Below, one piece after another: positions 46,728-57,468 of a stretch of 64,000 bases of DNA (position 1 is its first letter; the number at the start of each line of letters is the position of its first letter). A program made the position numbers and the translations under genes. The stretch comes from Mrakia gelida (lineage: Eukaryota; Basidiomycota; Tremellomycetes; Cystofilobasidiales; Mrakiaceae). The notes beneath the pieces were generated by a model. It ran no database searches. It was given only the letters and a program-made list of their open reading frames with translations, and had not been told where the DNA came from. The stretch lies in contig BRON01000011.1 of the NCBI GenBank assembly GCA_024345305.1, positions 1,488,001 to 1,552,000 on the forward strand, written 5' to 3'.

Positions 46728-47179
46728 AGAGGGGAGGGACAGGTAGCTTTAGCTTTGCGCTCTTTTTAGAGCAACAACGAACGAACGAACGAACTTTTTT
46801 TTTTCTGGTGCGTGTGGATTGAGCAGATAAGGAAGCCTGTCTCGCGGTGCATTCTGGTGAGTCGTATCGGTTGGAAGAGGTAGAGAGGGAAGACGAGCGA
46901 CGGGAGGTGAGACGCGTCGTCTTCGATCCGTCGAGCGTTCGTCGACCGACCTTTCCCCTCTCTCCTCCTCCTGCCCAGCCTTTCCTCGCACCCGAGGCCC
47001 TCTGATCCTCCTTGATGATCCACCGAGCCTCTCGACATTTTTTAGGCTCTCGTTATTCTTCCGAGCCCAGCTCTTCGGCCATCGCGGGTGGGCGGACGGT
47101 TTCACTCGAAAGCCTCTCCCTCGCTCTCAGCTATCTTCCTAACCCTTCTTTACCCTCAACTACGACTCAGCCAGCAGCG
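46728..47179. promoter_or_regulatory. Intergenic region upstream of DUF6534 gene
   Basis: About 450 bp after the SIF2 stop. It starts with a T run near 46795 likely belonging to the SIF2 3' UTR, and holds one GACGCGTC octamer at 46911. No supported gene. Confidence 0.4.
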
Positions 47180-49326
47180 ATGGCAGACGCATGCGAGCCT
47201 GTCACTCCTATAGGGAGGACCATCAAAGCCCACCGGATGTACTACCTCGCTCCCATACAACTCGCTACCAACCTGGACAACGCGCTGTTCGGAGTTCTCT
47301 GCGTCGCGGTGAGTTCGAGTGTCGAGGTCGGTCTACGAGATTTGAGGAGGAGAGACGAAGAGCTGACCAAGTGTTTGTCTTCTTTGGCTGTGAGGTAGGT
47401 GTGGACCTACTTGTGAGTTCCGCTGAGGTAGGGATGGGAGCACGAACGAGAGGAGGGAGAAGAGGAGGCAGGGCGGGAGGGCTGAAACAGACAGTTCGAG
47501 CTCACCTTCCTCCTCCCTCCCTCCCTCCCTCATCTCTTAATCCTCAGCTCAACCTTCAAACAAGACCGCAAACTCATCAAAGCTCTCGTTGGCACCCTCT
47601 TCGCTCTGAACATGTAAGTAATTTTGCTCGCCTCAGTCTTCGAACAACGACGAGAAACGCAGGTCATGAGCCTGCTCTCAACTCGACAAACAAGAGCTGA
47701 AGTGAGTCGTTGGCCGTTCAAAACAGAGCTCAAACCGTGTCAGCCATCGCGTTCAGCATCCAAACCTTCATCGTCTTCAATGGGAACTGGGATATCTTCT
47801 CGCTTTCTTATGTAAGCGGTCGTCTCTTCTCCCTCTCTCTTCGTCCCTCTCGTTCGTCGAGCCGTCTCGTTCCAAGACGAAGCTCGCGTCTGATTTCTCG
47901 TTCTCTTTTTTCTTTCGCTCGACCAGGTCATCGCCATCCAGACAGTAGAATCCCTAGCCGTATGCCTCGCTCAGCTCTTCTTCCTCGAACGAGTCTACAA
48001 GCTCTCCAAGTCGTTGGTTCTCGTCGGACCGCTGCTGCCCTTGATCGTTGGAGGTGTTGCGCTCGGTCTGGCGAACGCTAGTTTGACAGGTGTGCTGGTG
48101 AGTTTTTGCCTTTCGTTGGTTTTCTCTCTTTCCCTCGTTCTGAACCTGACGTCTTCGTCTGCGGTCTATGCAGCCAGGATCCTCGAGTCCAGATGGGGTT
48201 CGTCCCCTCGTCTCGCAAAATCAAGTCGCGTCGCTCGTTCCGTCTCGAACTGACTTCTCGTTTCTTTCCTCTCTCGGTTCCCTCCCTCAGGTCGATTTCG
48301 CCGCCATCCACACCCTCATCAAAGTAACAAAATCATGGAAAGCAACCACCTTCGCTACAGATCTTCTCCTCACTTCTTCCAGTTCGTCGCACCTCCCTCG
48401 CCTCGCCTTTTCCCCTTTCCTCCCTCTTTCTCATCAGGTAACCCCCCCACTCACCCCTCCCCCCCCACACTACTCTCTTCGCCCCCCTCCTTTATCGCAC
48501 AGTCATCTACCTCCTCCACCGCTCCCGAAACGGCTGGCGTAGAACCAACAAGATCGTCTCCTCCCTCATCTACTTCACCTGCGAAGCTCAAATCCTACCC
48601 CTCCTCGCAGCTATGTACTTTCTGGTCTCTTATGTGCGTTTCCTTCGCTCTTTCTTCCTTCCTTTTTCGCGCACCCGGGCTGACGAAAGTTTCGCTTCGG
48701 TTTCGGGTTCGCAGGTCCACGATCCAGGAGGAAACATCTGGTTCCTTGGATCGTTTGCAGAAGCTAAGGTTGCGAGCCTGTCGGTTTTGCATGTTTTGAA
48801 TAGGTTGGTCCTATCCCTCTCTCTCACCTCCCTCCCTTCTCCTCTTCCCCCGACCCCCCTCCCCTTCCCCCATCACAACCACCTCACTCACCCATCCCTC
48901 CCCCCCACCCTCACCCGCCCCCCCCCCCCCCTCTGACTCGTTTCCAGCCGAACCCACATCCGAAGAGATCTCAACGCAACCGAACCAACGGAACTGCCTT
49001 CGCTTCGTTCCCTCAACTCGCACTCAAGCGGGCTCCCTGTCTCGCTAGCGAAGATCCCAACGGCGACAGCTGGAGTGGGAGTGGGAGTGGAGAAGGTGAA
49101 GGGCGGGGGAAGTTCGGTGAGTCTCACAACCAGCCTGCGACGACTCTTTCGAACGGGGGGAGCGACGCGACTTCAAATCGTTCTGACCTCGACGCGTCTT
49201 CGTTCGTTCCTTCCGTTCCAGATCTCCGACCCCTCCCCGACGGATCGCTTAGAGTGGGAGCAGTGGAGGGTCGGACAGGGGAATGAGACAAAAGCAGGGA
49301 CACGGGAGAAGTGGGATCAGCCGTGA
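47180..49326 (+). CDS. DUF6534-type multi-spanning membrane protein
   Basis: Basidiomycete family of seven-helix membrane proteins of unknown function, common near the plasma membrane and GPCR-like in layout. Hydrophobic segments: TNLDNALFGVLCVA, LIKALVGTLFALNIAQTVSAIAF, VIAIQTVESLAVCLAQLFFLERVY, LVLVGPLLPLIVGGVALGLA, ATTFATDLLLTSSIIYLLH, LIYFTCEAQILPLLAAMYFL, SLSVLHVLNSRTHIRRDLN. The segment YLLHRSRNGWRRTNKIVSSLIYFTCE and the late LNSR..IR match the conserved DUF6534 C-terminal domain. A 14-nt exon (47399-47412, VWTY) is needed to join the first exon to STFKQDRKLIKAL in phase. The cytoplasmic tail is Ser/Gly-rich. Stop at 49324-49326. No predicted ligand. Confidence 0.85.
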
Positions 49327-49579
49327 GACGCTCTACATACACTGCAGCTGAAAACTGTTTCGGACGCGGAGGGAGGGGGGAGGGGAAAGAAGGAAGGAGC
49401 GACGAGGCTGTTTCGGTTGGAGGTCGAGAAAGAGATGGTAGGGGAGTAAGGAGAACGGGGGGAGAGGAGGGAAGAGGGTAAAGGGCAAACGAACATGCCA
49501 TCACGTCGCGTTCGGTTCGACTTCCGACTACTGCTCGACGCTTCGTTCTCGACGACTCGTCGTCCTTCAGATCCCCGAG
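49327..49579. other. Convergent 3' spacer, no gene seen
   Basis: Between the DUF6534 stop and the end of the reading frame downstream of ERI1. G-rich on the plus strand. No supported gene. Confidence 0.4.
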
Positions 49580-49936
49580 CTACGCCTCTAGAAAGTCTGC
49601 TTGAGGGCGACTCATGATCCGGTTGGGTGGAAGGGAGGAGTAGTCGACGACGTTGGGAGGGAGCGTTTCGCGCGCTGGAGGGATGGAGTCCAGCTGATGA
49701 GCTAGCTGCTGCGAGAGCTGGAGCAGAATCGAGGATCCGAGGAGGAAGGTGTGGCAGCGAGGGATCCTCGGCTCTGATACGAAAAAGAGAAAGGAACCAA
49801 TGGTCAGCGCCGGAGAGAACCCAAGAGGCGAAGGGAGGTTCGGTTCCATCTCTGACGAGCGTTTGAGCTCTTTCTACTCACCTCTGTGTTTGGCTCGTAC
49901 CTGAATCGCGATCAAGCGTATCGGAAGTACTCCCAT
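49580..49936 (-). CDS. Overlapping reading frame downstream of ERI1 (82 residues, two exons)
   Basis: Begins at ATG 49936, inside the last ERI1 exon but in another frame. Exon 1 49882-49936 and exon 2 49580-49773 join through a GTGAGT...CTGAC...TCAG intron (249 nt total, phase intact). The protein reads GVLPIRLIAIQVRAKHR, then EPRIPRCHTFLLGSSILLQLS and LPPNVVDYSSLPPNRIMSRPQADFLEA. I recognise no family. It may be the second cistron of the ERI1 transcript, an alternative ERI1 3' end, or a gene with an upstream start I missed. Expression cannot be judged from sequence. Confidence 0.35.
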
Positions 49937-50379
49937 CCCACCCAGTTCGCGATGATGTAGCTGTTCGGAGCCGAAGAAGGGAGAGGGGAGGGGAAGAGAG
50001 GTTAGGTTGAGCTCGAGGTGGTCGAGTTGAAGCTCGACTCGACTCGAGATGAGATGGGACGCACTAAGCTCCACTTGGGATCAAGAGAGGTAAGAGGTAG
50101 CGGTAGTGGTTATCTTCGCAGATGAGACGAGCGATCTGTCGCATCAAGAAACGAGGAGATAACCGTGGGTGAGCTTGAGAACGAGTCGAAGGAGGAAGGG
50201 ACGGAGGGAGGGAGGGGGAAAGAAGCGAGAGAGCTCACCTTGTACGATGAAGATCCTTCCACTGAGACTCGTACGCATCCCAGCGTCGTGAATGCAGCAT
50301 AGACGAGGGAGAGGAGGGAGAAGAAGAGGATGAGGTAGGCTCGGTTGAAGAGTTGAGTTGAAGTCAAGGGAATCGACAT
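49912..50379 (-). CDS. ERI1: PIG-Y/Eri1 subunit of GPI-N-acetylglucosaminyltransferase
   Basis: Tiny ER membrane subunit of the complex that starts GPI anchor synthesis by moving GlcNAc to phosphatidylinositol. Three exons, phase-checked: 50239-50379, 50065-50135, 49912-49960 (261 nt, 86 residues). The first exon holds one transmembrane helix (AYLILFFSLLSLVYAAFTTL). The second reads HYRYLLPLLIPSG and the third YYIIANWVGWEYFRYA before the stop. The pattern Y..LLP..IP...Y.I.NW.GW..FRY is that of PIG-Y/Eri1 (compare LLPITIPV...W.W.G in human PIG-Y), and the length fits. The gene is easy to miss because each exon is short. Start at 50379 preferred over an ATG 51 nt upstream. Confidence 0.83.
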
Positions 50380-50706
50380 GGGAGATGGAAGGAAGGAGAG
50401 TTTGAGCTTCGTTCGAGTCGACGAGTTCAACGGTTGCTCTGCGTGGTTGAGTTTTGAGTCCGAGATTTTTGATCGCGCGCTCAGTCAAGCCAGTGGAAAG
50501 TTGTCTCGAGGTTGAATTTTTACTCTTACTGTCTTCACTTTGGAATGAAAGGGGGAGGGAAGGGTGACCCCTCTCTTCGTTCACCTTCGCTTGAACCCTC
50601 CCTCCTTCCTCTCTCCTTCAACCACGACCAACGAAAAGGACGATTCAACACTCGGAACCTTGCACCTCCCTCCTCTTCATTTGAAGGCCGGCCTTCCTCC
50701 CTCGAT

Positions 50707-53055
50707 ATGATACTCGACGAGCCTTGCTCTCGTCCTCCCACGACGTCGAGTTCACTCTCCCCCTCGGTCGCTCCTTCCTCCTCCTCGTCTTCTTCCTCCT
50801 CCCCCCACCATTGCTCTACCTCCTCGTCATCCTCGTCAACAGGAACCTCGATGCGTCTCAGAGTGGGCACTCGTCTAGCTGTGAGTGCTGGCGTGTAGGA
50901 GGGGAGGGAGTCGAGCCCAGACCGAACCAAGGGAGGACAAAGGGGCGAAGCTCAAGCTGACCTCTCTCTGTTTTGATCTCCCTTCCTTCCTTCCCTCTCC
51001 TCTCGTCAAAGGCCGTTCCTACTCCTTCACCAACAGAGAACGTCCGACTGGAAGACTTCGATGGTCCCTATCAGCTCTCCGAGTACCTCTCTCGGTTGGT
51101 CGCTCAGGAGGGAGGAAGAGGGAAACAAATCGACAAGCTCGTCAGGATTCCGGGGGAGGGAGAAGCTGAGGAGGGGTCGTCTTCAGAGGAGTGGGTGGAC
51201 GCCGACGTAGTGAGTGGAAAGCCTCCCTCTCTCCCTCGAGAGTGAACGCCAGAGGGGCTGACCGCCTGTCCCTTTCAAAAACAGTGGCTGTACGAGCACC
51301 TCTTGTCAGTCTAGAGCTCCCTTCCTTCCCTTCGTTGCGATCCCCCCGCTGACCTCGTTTCTTCCCTCTCTCCTCTCTTTCACAGACGACTCCCTCCCGA
51401 CCTCACCCCTCTCATCACCTCCCTCCTCGCATGCTGTACTCCCGAGACGTGCCCTGATATGAGAGCTGGAGAGTGGCAGTACCTCTGCGCGGCTCATCCT
51501 AGGCTCGCCGTCAACAAGGTCAGCTTGAACTTCCTCCCTCCCTCCCTCCATCTCTCTCCTTCCCACCCCCTTGCAGCCACTCACACACCATCCCCCTCTT
51601 CTCTCTTCTCTGCCACAGGACTGCACTGCTATCGACTACGTTCTTCACGCTCTGGACTCCATCACGTCCATGCTCAACTCGAGTCGGGTCTTTCCTTCGA
51701 GGTGAGCTTCGCTCCTCCCTCCTCTCTGCTTCTCTCGCTCGAGCTGACTCTCAATCTCGATCTTCCAGGCTCTCCATCCCTCCAACATCTCATCAGAACC
51801 TCAAGAACATCGCTCGTCGGTTGAGCAGGATCTTTGGTCACGCGTACTCGTTCCATCGAGAGGTCTTCGAAGCTTGCGAGGTTCGTCTCGTTCTTTCCTC
51901 CTCCTCGAACCTTCGTCGCGCTCTTGCATCGACGCGCTCGTCTCTACGACACATCAACTGACGTTTCTGTCCCTTTCTTCTACTGCTGAGCAGGAGGAGA
52001 CCTCCCTATACCGACGATTCCTCGCCCTCTCCGAGCAGTTCGCCCTCGTCGACTCTCGCGAACTCGCCATCCCCTCGGAACGCTTCCTCGACCCCGAGCC
52101 ATCCTCAAACGAAACTGGAGACCCCCACGATACTCAACGGAATGGATCTATCCCCGAGGACAAGGAGGAGGAGGACGAGTGGGAGTTCAACGGTCGAGGA
52201 ACGACAAGAGGTCCGCGAGCGAAAGGAGGTCGAACGGTCCAGGAGTTCGCCATCGGAGAAGCCAACGAGGACGACGACGACGACGAGAGCAGCAGCAGCG
52301 ACGAAGACGATGAGGGGGATGCTGAAGACGAGCACAACACCTCTTCGATCCACCTCTCACAGGGACTCGGCCTCATCCCTCCCGCCGACGAGCCGCGTTC
52401 CTCCCCTCCGCGCAACGGACCTCTCAACACCGCCCTTCCCCTCTCCCCTTCGCCTTCCCCATCCCCACCTCGAACCAACTCCACTGCATCCCACATCCCC
52501 ATCGTATCAATCAACACCTCCCTCCTCTCCGAAACCACCCTCCCCTCAGCCATCCCAACCCACACGCACCTCAAACCCCTCTCCCCCTCCCTCCCACCCA
52601 AATCCTTCCTAGGATCACCTATCATGCTCTCCTCCCCTCCTTCATCAACTAAAACCTCCCCTATCAACGCAACAGGAACTACGTCCTCGTCCGTGCGAAA
52701 CAAGAGCGTCAGTCCGAACGCGAAGGCAGGAGAGCGAACAACGTCGCGTTCCCCTCCCAACCACGGAAGCTTCCTCCCAGTCCCCGTCGCTTCGTCCCCC
52801 AACAAGGAACTCTCCCCTTCCACACCCCTCAACAACGGAGGGAAGAGGACCCGAACAACCACCGCGATCAAAGCGCCCAGCACGTTCACCGTCGCTGCTG
52901 GGGGGAAGAGTATTGGGCGGAAGGAGGGGGGGAGGATGGTTAAGGCTGTTGGTGGTGGGAAGGCTGGAGGCGGGGGAGGGGGAGGGGGAGGGGGAGGAGG
53001 GGAGTCTGGGAATGGGTGGAGGGAGGGGAGGGAGAAGGAGAAGAAGGAGGAGTGA
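50707..53055 (+). CDS. MOB4: MOB4/phocein-family protein with long acidic and Gly-rich tail
   Basis: MOB-domain adaptor most like phocein (MOB4), a STRIPAK component. The MOB core is split over several exons: NVRLEDFDGPYQLSEYLSRLV; a 20-nt exon WLYEHL (51285-51304); RLPPDLTPLITSLLACCTPETCPDM; AGEWQYLCAAHP; DCTAIDYVLHALDSITSML; PSRLSIPPTSHQNLKNIARRLSRIFGHAYSFHREVFEACEEETSLYRRF; FALVDSRELAIPSE. The zinc ligands (two Cys in the ETC region, two His in RIFGHAYSFH) are in place. After the core there are about 330 residues: an Asp/Glu-rich stretch, Ser/Pro-rich sequence and a run of Gly (GGGGGGGGGGG) ending with Lys/Glu. Human MOB4 is about 225 residues, so the tail is an addition. N-terminus (Ser-rich, from 50707) is tentative. 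Stop 53053-53055. Confidence 0.87.
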
Positions 53056-54138
53056 GCTGAGCGAGGCGAGGCGAGGCCGACACGACTTTGATGAGGGAGA
53101 AGGAGGACAGGGAAGGGGGAGGGGTCGAGCATATCGACACGGACACGCTTTATCCTTCGTCGCATTCGGTTTCTGTTTCTGGTTCGGGTTTGGTTTGTTT
53201 TTCGTTCGTCTTCTCGCTTAACGACGGGTTTCCTTTGTTTCCACGTATATAGCTCTTGCTTTGGCTTTCTTTCTTCTTAACGACATGTTACACTTACGAT
53301 GATCTGTTTCTTTCTGCAGCGAGGGTGAGCACGGCAGGGCAAGGAAAAGGGAAGAGGGAGGGAGGGAGGATCGAACACGACGCGTCGAGGTCGAGCTTTC
53401 GTTGACGAGAGAAAAGTCAGATACAGTAAGAACGGACTGCTGGCAGCAGAGATTAGAGATCGTCAGCATGGACGTAAGGTGGTGACTGGTATGTAACTCA
53501 GCATCGAGGGCCAAAGAAACGAAACGAGAAAAAAGGCGAGGTTTAGGCCGACCCTCGACCTTGATCGAGTCCTTTGGGCAACCTGCCTGCAGCTCTTCTA
53601 GAGATGCTTTCCTTCAGATCGTAAATCCAGGGTTCGAGTCGGAGTGATGGGGGGGAGGGGGGAAGGGGGGAAAGGTAAGAGGGTGAGACGCGTCGCGAGA
53701 TGAGACGCGTGAGGAGCTTCCCATCGCTCTCTGTTTTCGTATCTCCTCTCCCAACCCAGCAAAGCGAGTGCTGCTTTCGATGGCTCGAACGTTGAGGGTG
53801 TAGGACACAGAACGCTCACCACTGCGCTCGACTGTAAAAACTTCTCTGTTTGATTCGTAATTGACTTGGCCATCGAGGGAGATGGCCGAAAAGTCATCAC
53901 GATCAGCTGCCTCCCTCCCTCCCTCTTCCCTTCAACACCACCCCAGGTATGCTCAAGTCTCATCGTCTGCCTTCTCGCCATTCCCTTCTCCGCTATCTTT
54001 TCGTCAGAAGTGGATGGATCAATGAGAGAAGCTGTCGAAAGCTGACCTGTTCATCTTGCTTTGTCGACCTCATCTCCTCCCTCCCTCCCTCTTCCCGTTC
54101 TTCCAGGAACCTTCCCTCCTCGCGCCTTCTTCCAATCG
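53056..54138. other. Intergenic region MOB4/VCX1, probable leader intron of VCX1
   Basis: About 1.08 kb with no supported gene. It has two GACGCGTC octamers (53379 and 53687). A branch site CTGAC at about 54040 and an acceptor TTCCAG near 54106 lie just upstream of the VCX1 ATG, suggesting a 5' UTR intron whose donor I cannot fix. The segment GGGTTCGAGTC at about 53628 resembles a tRNA B box but no tRNA fold follows. Confidence 0.45.
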
Positions 54139-57100
54139 ATGGCTATATCCTCTTCTACTTCTTCCTCTCCCCGCCTGTCCTCCAGCCACAACACTCCCGG
54201 TCTCCCCCAATCTGACGTTCCCGAGGAGAAAGACGAACCTCCTTCGCGAGGGTACTCCCACTCTTTCACCTCCTTGCACAACCATCCAACGTCGCCCATC
54301 GACGCAAAGAACAACCCTTACTTCACAGAGAAAGTAGAGGATGTTATTCCTTCGATCAAGAACAAGGTCAGTACTCTCTCTCTCCAGATCAAGAAGGAGG
54401 AAGGGCAAGGATGGAAGGACGAGGAACAGCATGGGTCGAAGGGAGGGATCCCCTTGGCGACCTTCCGCCCTTCCTCCCTCCCTTCCTCTCTCACCTCTCT
54501 CCCTCTACTTCTATGAGATGCTGACGTCTCTTCCTCCTCTCTGTCCTGCGCTCTACCCAGTTCCTCGAAAAGCTCGCTAATCCTCAGCAGCCTAGGACCC
54601 AGGTTCGTCCTCGATCTGCCCTCCTTCGAAGCTCGAAGGTCACTCGACCGAACCAACCCTAGATCTCGCTGACCTCCCGTTCCTCCCTCTTCTTTTCTTC
54701 TCTAGTCCAACCCCGAAGTTCACTCTCCCATCAAAGGTCAGTCTCGTTCTCATCCCTTCGTCGCTCTCCCTCGTCCAGCGGGATCTCTGGAGCCTGGAGT
54801 CGCTGACCTCGCCTCGTTCGTACGCCTTCTCCAGAGTCCGATCCCTCCCTCGCTCGAGGCGTTCGACGCTCTGGAACAGCCCCAAACTCCTCCTCCTTCC
54901 CACAAGGACACGGAACGATAACTGGAACCACCCTCACCGAAACCAATCACATCATTCCCTTCGACAACGGAGACGAGAACCAGCCAACTCGACGAACGTT
55001 CAAAGACATCTTCTCGCCGAAACGAAAACTCGCGAGCGACGCCGGTCTGACTTGGAGGGTCTGCCTCAGGAACATCTTCACTGCTAGCTGGCTGAACATC
55101 ATGGTGAGTCTATTACTTCCGTTAACGCTGGAGAGACGAGAGCGAAGGCTGACTCCCATCGGACGCGTTCTGCAGCTCATCTTCATCCCCGTCGCGTGGG
55201 CTCTGGAGTTCTCCCATCAGTCGGACACCCTCATCTTCGTCTTCTCGTTCCTCTCCATCGTACCTCTTGCTTCCTTGCTCGGATTCGCGACGGAGCAGGT
55301 CGCTCTCAGGGTCGGCGATTCGCTCGGAGGTTCGGACTTGAACACTCTTTCTTCGCCCTCTCCCTCACGCTGACCTCTCTCTCGTCTTCTCTCCCTCGGT
55401 ATCAAGGTCTCCTCAACGCCACCTTCGGAAACGCCGTCGAACTCCTCATCTCCATCCTCGCCCTCGTCAAGGGAGAACTCGACATCGTTCAGTCCTCGTG
55501 AGTCGCAGAGTCGCGTCGAAGTCACCGTCTCATTTTCGTTCAACCGTCGCTGACTCGTTTCCCTCCCTCTTCCAGCATGATCGGATCCATCCTCTCCAAC
55601 ACGCTCCTCGTCCTCGGAATGTGCTTCTTCGCTGGAGGTCTTCGATTCCACGAGCAGGGCTACGGTATCCGAGCCGCTCAACTCAACATCTCCCTCCTCG
55701 GAATCGCCGTGGTCGCTGTCGTTTTGCCTTCCGCTTACCACGCGTCGTTCGGACTCGGATCGTTCACCCAGCCTGAAGGAAAGGAACTCAAGGATCTGCT
55801 CTCTATCAGTCGAGGAATTGCGTTTCTGCTGCTTATGACTTACGGTGAGCTTCTAACCTCTTTTGACGGACTCCGACAAAAAGTCGTCGCTGATCCGACG
55901 CGTCTTCTTCTTCTTCGTCTTCTTTCAGTCGGCTACCTCGCATTCCAGCTCTGGACTCACGCCTACCTCTTCAAGGTCAGTATCCGCTTCTGTCGGAGCT
56001 CCCTCTCGCATCACACTGACTCGTCGCTTCACTCTCCTCTCGCCAGACGGTGACTCCCTTCCAACGCCGACGACGAGAAGCCCAAGCAGCCGACAGCGGT
56101 CCCTCCCCTCCAGGATCAGCAGTCTTCCCTCGACCCCACTGGATTCCTGGATCCTCTTCCTCTTCCTCGTCCTCCTCGTCCTCAACGTCGACTCGTCGAT
56201 CTATGGAACTCGATGTAAACGGAGAGGAGGTCGAAGAGGAGGAAGAAGAGGTCCTCGAGGTCCCTCTTCTCACCGCTCTCCAAGCTGCCATCCTCCTCGT
56301 CGTCGTCACCGTCTTCACCGGAGTCACAGCCGAGTTCCTCATCGGATCGATCGACGGAATGACCTCGACGGGCGGAGTCTCGAGGGAGTTCGTTGCGCTG
56401 ATTCTGCTTCCACTGGTGAGTTTCGTTTCGTTCGTTCGATGGTCTTCATCGACGCGTCTTTAGACTAGCTCGTCTCTCCTTTCCCCTCTCTGCACAGGTC
56501 GGAAACGCCGCTGAGCACGTCACTGCCGTCGTCGTATCCATCAAGGACAAGTGAGTGTTTCCCTTCCTTCGAATGAAGTCGAATCGTCGAACCGAGTCAC
56601 ACTGACGCGTCTCTGTTGTTGCAGGATCGACCTCTCCCTCTCCATCGCCGTCGGTTCCTCCATTCAAATCGCACTCTTCGTCATTCCAGTCCTAGTCCTC
56701 CTCGGATGGGCAATCGGACAACCCTTGACGCTCAAGTTCGTTTCCTTGCCCCTCCTACTTGTCTCAGTCGACGCGTCTTCAATCTCCCTCTCGCTGACCT
56801 CCCCCTTCTCTCCTTCCTCCAACTCAGGTTCGACCTTTTCGAAACCATCGCTCTATTCCTCACCATCCTCGTGGTCAACTGGGCTATCCAAGACGGAAAG
56901 ACGAACTACCTCGAAGGTCAGTCTCGCTCTCCTCCCTTCGTCTCTCCCTCGACTCCACGGTCCTTTGTTCGTCGCTGACTCGTCCTTCTTCGTCCCTTTC
57001 TCAGGTGCCATCCTCATGGGCTGCTACGTCATCATAGCACTCGTCACTTGGTACTACCCCGTAAGCTTCCAGCCTCCCCCACTTCCTTCTCCTCGTCTCG

Positions 57101-57194
57101 CTCAAAACTGACTCGCCGTTTCTCGTTCGTCGCGAAGGGTCAACGAGCTCTTGAAGCAGCCGCACTCTTGAGAGCCGCTACCGGAACGGCCTAG
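54139..57194 (+). CDS. VCX1: Vacuolar Ca2+/H+ exchanger (CAX family)
   Basis: Cation/proton antiporter that loads Ca2+ into the vacuole. The N-terminal 200 residues are cytosolic and Ser/Pro-rich, spread over small exons (KEDEPPSRGYSHSF...; FLEKLANPQQPRTQ; SNPEVHSPIK; ESDPSLARGV). The eleven-helix core follows: [65 protein letters not shown] (first GNAVE repeat), MIGSILSNTLLVLGMCFFAGG, an acidic loop (EEVEEEEEEV), [68 protein letters not shown] (second GNAAE repeat), and ETIALFLTILVVNWAIQDGK, ending GQRALEAAALLRAATGTA. Both alpha-repeat acidic residues are present. Stop 57192-57194. Confidence 0.94.
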
Positions 57195-57468
57195 CCGTTT
57201 CTCGATCGTCAATTGTATATACTAGCTTATCCTTTCTTTTTCTCGTTTCGTTTCACTTCGTTCTCGCTTGCTCGACTTTCTCAACCAAAAAAAAGCTCGC
57301 CTCGTCTTTCATCTCGCTCTTCCGTTCGCTTTTGACCTACTGTTTCTTCGTAGTTACCTTCCCAGTTTGGCTTTCATACATACGAATCACTTACCTGTTT
57401 CGAGCGTCTCTCTCTTCCTCTCGAACCTGACTCGTTCGTTCGTCTCTGTCTCGCATCGAATCATCGCA
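57195..57468. other. Convergent 3' spacer VCX1/4CL-like
   Basis: About 270 bp between two convergent stops, T- and CT-rich on the plus strand. No gene. Confidence 0.4.

Noticed and set aside
53600..53660. tRNA-like B box GGGTTCGAGTC
   Set aside because: No matching A box, acceptor stem or anticodon arm could be folded around it.
53598..53981. 127-codon minus-strand frame between MOB4 and VCX1
   Set aside because: Low-complexity Pro/Leu-rich translation, no homology signal, no conserved start context.
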